Part shown: one piece after another, positions 59,816 to 64,000 of the stretch | How the letters are laid out: each line of letters begins with the position of its first letter | Numbering within the stretch: position 1 is the first letter of the stretch | From: Picosynechococcus sp. PCC 7002 | GTDB taxonomy: Bacteria > Cyanobacteriota > Cyanobacteriia > Cyanobacteriales > MRBY01 | NCBI RefSeq assembly: GCF_963860125.1 | Contig: NZ_CAWLFA010000001.1 | Location: 2,914,001-2,978,000 of the forward strand | DNA: 64,000 bases | Direction of reading: 5' to 3' | The notes under the pieces: model-generated | Told to the model about the DNA's origin: nothing | The model's database searches: none | What the model saw: the letters and a program-made list of their open reading frames with translations, nothing else | Program-made: the position numbers and the translations under genes

Positions 59816-61495
59816 ATGTTTAACTTTGATTCCTCTCCCCTCCTCAAAAATGCCGCCCTTGGAAGCTTACTGACGCTGGGATTCGTGGGCACAGTCCAAC
59901 CCGCCCAAGCCCAAAGCACCATTCCCTACTGTATCTCTGTCAAAACTTACACAGATTCCGGCTCTGGTACAGATAATCCCATTTACATGACGATGCACGG
60001 CGAAAATGGCACGAGTGAACAATTCACACTGCAAGGTAGCCATGAAAATAATGATTTAGATGAATTTGTCCATGAAACCTTAGATATTGGCCTTATCAAT
60101 AGAGTCACCATTGATGTCGATGGCTGGCTAGCTGATAAATGGGCCGCCAACTATGTCCGGGTTTACCGTGATACCACCTGTAATCGTAAAGATGATGCAG
60201 ACGGATGGTCTGAATTCTCAATTCGTAAATTTTTAGATTACGATCCCGTCTCCTTCAATCGCACAGGGGGAGCACTACCTAGGGTAACGGTTACGCCTGC
60301 TGGCCCCGTTGTGAATAACCCGATCAGAATTACTTTGGCCCAATTCAGCAATAACCCAGGTACTCTTGAGCAGGAAGTAATGCGCATTACAGAAAGCTGG
60401 AGTCGGGTTGATGGCGTTTCTGTATCTAAAGACACGACTAATACCGTCGGCGCTGGAATTTCGATCACCTATGAAAGTCCGGAGACTGTGGCTGGAACCT
60501 TTGGGGCAGAGGCCCGTGCAGAATGGCAACGTTCCATTAATGAAGCAAGTTCCGAATCCCAGGAAAAAATGAGCGCTTCGGAATTTAATTGGGCATTTAT
60601 GGCACCAGCTCATACAGCGATCATCCGTAAGATAACGTTTGAGGTTCCCTATGCTGAACAGGTGTATCGCTCCTCTACGGGTGAAAGTCGTGCTATCCGC
60701 AAAGTTGGTGCGCAAATTCGTCCTGTTAGTTCAGGTGATTTCCTCGTTATCCCTCAGCGCAACGAAGATGGTTCAATTACAACAATTGGCTTAGATACAC
60801 TAGAGGACGAATGGTTTACGCATCTCGATCCTGACCAAGTCAATACGATTCGTCGTCAATATTTACCCAAGTGGTTGCAAGCAGGTTGGGTTGTCTCTGG
60901 TCAAGGCGGTCAAATCATTGGTCAAACACCATCCACGCCAGCACCTCCCACAAACCCGACACCGCCCGTAAACCCAACAACTCCTACACCGAATGCCGTA
61001 ACCGGAACCCTGATCAAATTTGCGAATGGCTATCTGCAAGAAACAAGTCCTGGGGTTTGGCAAGAGTTCAATGCCAACGGTCAAGTAACATTCACCTTCC
61101 AGGAAACAGGACGCGACGACTGGTCTGTTTATCTCAATGACGCCTCTCGGAATGTCCAGCTTCAGTTAGATTTGTACCGCAAGATGATCTCCTATGGGCA
61201 AAATAACGGGCCGAAAAGTGATCTATATCCGATTACGGCTTCCGACGTCACCCTAGCGAGATTTGCAAATGGTCATCTACGAGAAACCAGTCCCGGAGTT
61301 TGGCAAGAGTTCAATGCTAATGGTCAAGTAACATTCACCTTCCAGGAAACAGGACGCGACGACTGGTCTATCTATCTCAATGATTCCTCCCGGAATGTTC
61401 AGCTTCAGTTGGATGTTTACCGCAAGATGATCTCCTATGGACAAAATAACGAGCCGAAGAGCGATCTATATGCTGTGACTTCTTTCTACCGCTAA
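59816..61495 (+). CDS. Secreted PLAT plus aerolysin-like pore-forming protein with two C-terminal repeats
   Basis: 559 residues. A signal peptide is likely (LLTLGFVGTVQPAQAQ, cleavage near residue 33). Residues about 38-117 fit a PLAT/LH2 domain (CISVKTYTDSGSGTDNPIYM ... WLADKWAANYVRVYR), which binds lipids or membrane proteins. Residues about 165-300 are long amphipathic beta-strands rich in Ser, Thr and Glu (NTVGAGISITYESPETVAGT, WAFMAPAHTAIIRKITFEVP) like aerolysin/ETX pore-forming modules. A Pro/Thr linker (370-393) leads to two near-identical 80-residue repeats (WQEFNANGQVTFTFQETGRD). The fold calls are pattern-based. It is followed by the sphingomyelinase-like gene, same strand. Confidence 0.65.
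   Translation: MFNFDSSPLLKNAALGSLLTLGFVGTVQPAQAQSTIPYCISVKTYTDSGSGTDNPIYMTMHGENGTSEQFTLQGSHENNDLDEFVHETLDIGLINRVTIDVDGWLADKWAANYVRVYRDTTCNRKDDADGWSEFSIRKFLDYDPVSFNRTGGALPRVTVTPAGPVVNNPIRITLAQFSNNPGTLEQEVMRITESWSRVDGVSVSKDTTNTVGAGISITYESPETVAGTFGAEARAEWQRSINEASSESQEKMSASEFNWAFMAPAHTAIIRKITFEVPYAEQVYRSSTGESRAIRKVGAQIRPVSSGDFLVIPQRNEDGSITTIGLDTLEDEWFTHLDPDQVNTIRRQYLPKWLQAGWVVSGQGGQIIGQTPSTPAPPTNPTPPVNPTTPTPNAVTGTLIKFANGYLQETSPGVWQEFNANGQVTFTFQETGRDDWSVYLNDASRNVQLQLDLYRKMISYGQNNGPKSDLYPITASDVTLARFANGHLRETSPGVWQEFNANGQVTFTFQETGRDDWSIYLNDSSRNVQLQLDVYRKMISYGQNNEPKSDLYAVTSFYR
61018..61490 (+). repeat. Tandem repeat of ~243 bp inside the PLAT/aerolysin-like gene
   Basis: Unit 1 starts at about 61018 and unit 2 at about 61261. 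Long stretches are identical at the DNA level, for instance CATTCACCTTCCAGGAAACA and ATGATCTCCTATGG. The units code for FANGYLQETSPGVWQEFNAN-type repeats. High DNA identity means a recent duplication or ongoing gene conversion. Confidence 0.88.
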
Positions 61496-61685
61496 TACCG
61501 GATATGACGATTGACAAATTAGTAATCTAAGGGCTTCAAAACAAGGAGCCTATTTTACTTATCAAGTATTTTACGGTAAGCATCTCAAACACAAGGTAAT
61601 CAGATCAAATATTATTTGGGTCAAATTCAACCCCAAAATACACCCCCGTAAAGCAACAAAATTACTACTCAAAGCGACAAAAGTT

Positions 61686-62804
61686 ATGTTTAACAAACTT
61701 GCTCTCTTTTCCTGTTTCACAACTTCAACGATTAGCCTCCTATTTTCTTTGAGTTTACCTGCGACTGCAAATACCACTCGCGCCGTTGAAGCTGGACCAA
61801 TTTGGAATCAAAGTGATGCGAATATCAAGTGTCCCCGACTCGCTCAGGAAGAAGGAGGAACCTGGACTGGTCACTGGTGGACAACAATTTCAGGGGTTAT
61901 GTCTGTCTGCCAGCTTGAATTTTCAAATAATCTTGAGAGCAAAAGTTTCTCTATTCTCAATTACAATGTAATGCTCTTAAGCCGCAATATTCCCGGCCAA
62001 GGCAATCTCATGCAAAATTACCGCGCCCAAGAAATTGCCACAGCGATTCGTAATTCAAACCCATGGGATGTCATTGTCATTAATGAAGCCTTCGATAATG
62101 AAGCTCGAAACAACTTATCGCGCAGTTTAAAAGAAGCGGGGTATTTCTCTGCTACTGAAGTAGTAGATATGAACAACGGAAAACTAGAAGATGGTGGGGT
62201 ATATCTGCAAAGTCACTGGCCGATCATGGCAACTGACCAGATTATTTTTTCTGATTGTAGCGGTTTTGATTGTCAATCGAATAAGGGGGCTGTGTACGCC
62301 AAAATTAATAAAGAAGGGATCATCTATCATATTTTTGGGACTCATCTACAAGCAGATACGGAAAATAGCGGTGTCAGAGCAAATCAATTAAGACAATTGG
62401 AGACTTTTATTAATCAAAAAACAGGGGGAGCACAAGCACGGAGAGAAGCAATCATTATCGCTGGTGACCTGAACTTTAATTATCAAACTGCTGAATATGA
62501 CAATGCTCTTGAGACTTTAAATGCTCAGTTTTTAGGAAATATTCCCCAGGGTTATACTTTTGATCCTCGCATGAATGATCTCGCAAAATATCGCTATCCA
62601 AATGATCCATCTGAATGGCTAGACTATGTATTAGTCAGTAATGAAAGCATTCAACCGAATCGCACAACACTTGATCTTACAAAATTTCGTACAGCCTCCC
62701 AGTATGAACTGCCAGGGAAAGGTGATTTCTTGAATTTATTTGGTGGAACAATGGTGCGTGACTTGTCAGATCATTATGGACTATCTGCAACCTATCTTTT
62801 CTGA
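61686..62804 (+). CDS. Secreted sphingomyelinase-C-like phosphodiesterase with MVL mannan-binding domain
   Basis: 372 residues. A signal peptide ends near PATANT (about 28-30). Residues about 36-78 (AGPIWNQSDANIKCPRLAQE, then GTWTGHWWTTISGVMSVCQL) match one repeat of the mannan-binding lectin MVL of Microcystis viridis. Residues about 88-372 are an endonuclease/exonuclease/phosphatase-fold domain like bacterial neutral sphingomyelinase (beta-haemolysin): SILNYNVMLLSRN, IVINEAFDN (Glu134), GGVYLQSHWPI, HIFGTHLQAD (His220), IIIAGDLNFN (Asp261, Asn263), WLDYVLVSN and SDHYGLSA (Asp362, His363). Catalytic residues are therefore all present. It starts 190 bp after the pore-forming-like gene. Confidence 0.82.
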   Translation: MFNKLALFSCFTTSTISLLFSLSLPATANTTRAVEAGPIWNQSDANIKCPRLAQEEGGTWTGHWWTTISGVMSVCQLEFSNNLESKSFSILNYNVMLLSRNIPGQGNLMQNYRAQEIATAIRNSNPWDVIVINEAFDNEARNNLSRSLKEAGYFSATEVVDMNNGKLEDGGVYLQSHWPIMATDQIIFSDCSGFDCQSNKGAVYAKINKEGIIYHIFGTHLQADTENSGVRANQLRQLETFINQKTGGAQARREAIIIAGDLNFNYQTAEYDNALETLNAQFLGNIPQGYTFDPRMNDLAKYRYPNDPSEWLDYVLVSNESIQPNRTTLDLTKFRTASQYELPGKGDFLNLFGGTMVRDLSDHYGLSATYLF

Positions 62805-62860
62805 TTTTGCAACATCATTCGATAGTCCTAGGATGAATGATCTAACAAGACCATTAGCTT

Positions 62861-64000
62861 TTACTCGTCAAAAATACGCTCAAGAACGAGGCCTTGGCTA
62901 TCTTTTAATTCAAAGATCTTCAGCGCATCTTCTGTTTGACCAATGTCTAAACCAGGGGTGGCGATCGCCACACGCCATTCAGAAAGATCCAACTGGAGCC
63001 AATCACCGAGGGTAATGGTGGTTGGTTCGCCGCCCATGTGGGTCACCATCACGATTTGTTCTGGGGTTTGGTCACTTTCATCCTCAAGGGGTTCCGTGCG
63101 CAGACCGTAAAAGATCGTGTGTTCCTCATTGCTGAGGCGATTAAAGCGATCGCCTTCCTGGAGATTTTCCCGCAGCCAAGGGTGAGCGCGACGATATTCC
63201 CGCAGGGCTAAGTTAAATTCCGTCTGGGCGGAATCAACCCGGTCGAGATAATGGGAAACCCGACAGGTTTCGTGGCCATCCTCCATAAACGCCATGGCAA
63301 TGGTCTTCAGTTTCGGCACCGTTAAATGGTCGAGGAAAGCCTGGTGATCGGACTCCCCAATTTCCTGCATCGGTTTGACTTCACAGACCCCGTCGGGATT
63401 ACCAATACAACGTTGGCACAGATCGGCGGTTCTCTGTAAATCGTAATCTGTGACGATCATCGCCTCGTTCAAGGCGCGCATAAACCGCTTCAGAAAATCT
63501 AGATCCTCAAAGCCCAACTGTTTGAGGTGCCGGAAGGCCCAGGGTTTAGCAAATAATTCAGGAGTAATCTGCCAGTCCAAAAAGCCCACTTCTTCCGCCG
63601 CGACTTTGACCCCATAAAGTTCGTCAGTATTGCGGAAAAAGCCCCAGGGTGCCCGCATCAAAGAATTAATAAAATCCATCGGCAGGCCGGGCATAAAGCC
63701 ATAGACCCAGAGGGTAGTCGCCGGATTATCGTAGGCATTTAAAATAACTTCGTTGAGGGTCGCGCCCAAATGCCAGTTAATGGCGGCGGCTTGGGCATCG
63801 ATTTGGTTCCCCCGACGCACCGTATCGTGGTTGGCACAACCGGTGATCCAGCGATCGCCTTGGAACATCACTTCAATAATGCGGTTCCATTTATAATCCC
63901 AAAACCCTTCGATGGTGGGTGTATTGTGGGCAAAAATCAATGGCCCCCACTGGTAGGATTCTGGGCGTAATTCGATCAAATCGCGATAGGTTGAAGAATT
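62861..64000 (-). CDS. GghA-like GH13 hydrolase, C-terminal part (runs off right edge)
   Basis: About 379 residues; the frame stays open to the window end, so the N-terminal half lies outside. It aligns along its whole length with the C-terminal half of gghA at 53507: FAHNTPTIEGFWDYKWNRII, GDRWITGCANHDTVRRGNQI, NAYDNPATTLWVYGFMPGLP, MDFINSLMRAPWGFFRNTDE, and the HEACRVSHY-like EDGHETCRVSHYLDRVDSAQ. The Asp of NHDTV is kept. The paralogue may be a glucosylglycerol hydrolase variant or act on another glycoside such as glucosylglycerate or sucrose; the missing half holds the nucleophile and acid/base. Confidence 0.88.
   Translation of the reverse strand, partial: NSSTYRDLIELRPESYQWGPLIFAHNTPTIEGFWDYKWNRIIEVMFQGDRWITGCANHDTVRRGNQIDAQAAAINWHLGATLNEVILNAYDNPATTLWVYGFMPGLPMDFINSLMRAPWGFFRNTDELYGVKVAAEEVGFLDWQITPELFAKPWAFRHLKQLGFEDLDFLKRFMRALNEAMIVTDYDLQRTADLCQRCIGNPDGVCEVKPMQEIGESDHQAFLDHLTVPKLKTIAMAFMEDGHETCRVSHYLDRVDSAQTEFNLALREYRRAHPWLRENLQEGDRFNRLSNEEHTIFYGLRTEPLEDESDQTPEQIVMVTHMGGEPTTITLGDWLQLDLSEWRVAIATPGLDIGQTEDALKIFELKDSQGLVLERIFDE

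Overview
The window is chromosomal DNA from a cyanobacterium, most likely a unicellular, salt-tolerant member of the Synechococcus sp. PCC 7002 / Picosynechococcus group. This is an inference. It rests on the dense GCGATCGC (HIP1) octamers, a photoprotection locus (orange carotenoid protein, CrtW ketolase, fluorescence recovery protein), the circadian kinase SasA, the proton-extrusion protein PcxA, and a glucosylglycerol (compatible solute) locus. No rRNA, tRNA or CRISPR array was seen.

Layout. 0-10 kb is housekeeping: anmK end, an HDAC-like deacetylase, ftsY, an S4 RNA-binding protein, photolyase, ilvB, and a large P-loop protein. 10-15 kb is accessory: pcxA, a decayed toxin-antitoxin module, a degraded second copy of the pcxA 3' end, two type IV prepilins, and a DUF559 nuclease-like gene set between the two halves of a dispersed repeat. 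15-25 kb holds argG, rnz, the frp-crtW-ocp cluster, tldD, a structured leader ahead of a pterin dehydratase gene, and an SLH porin. 25-50 kb holds signalling genes (a GGDEF regulator, RelA/SpoT, SasA, a second kinase), a GH57 branching enzyme, purE, nagA, hemW, a GDP-fucose synthase, a desaturase, and a NatE-like ABC ATPase broken by one inserted base. 50-56 kb is the glucosylglycerol locus: stpA, a glpK gene broken by what looks like a template-switch insertion, and gghA. Two MFS-type transporters follow. 59.2-62.8 kb is AT-rich, lacks HIP1 sites, and encodes two secreted toxin-like proteins. A second gghA-like gene runs off the right edge.

Two themes stand out. First, a dispersed repeat built of short hairpins occurs at least nine times. 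It sits mostly at the 3' ends of genes, where it supplies stop codons or terminator-like hairpins. At 14.6-15.1 kb its left and right halves are separated by a DUF559 gene, so the short copies look like internally deleted, MITE-like derivatives of a DUF559 element. Second, the 59.8-62.8 kb pair combines a PLAT plus aerolysin-like secreted protein with a secreted sphingomyelinase-type phosphodiesterase that carries a Microcystis-type mannan-binding (MVL) domain. Together they suggest an acquired membrane-attack module.

Four genes are visibly broken: a PIN-like toxin (nonsense), natE (+1), glpK (insertion), and an antitoxin-like remnant. Protein family names come from reading motifs; no database search was run.
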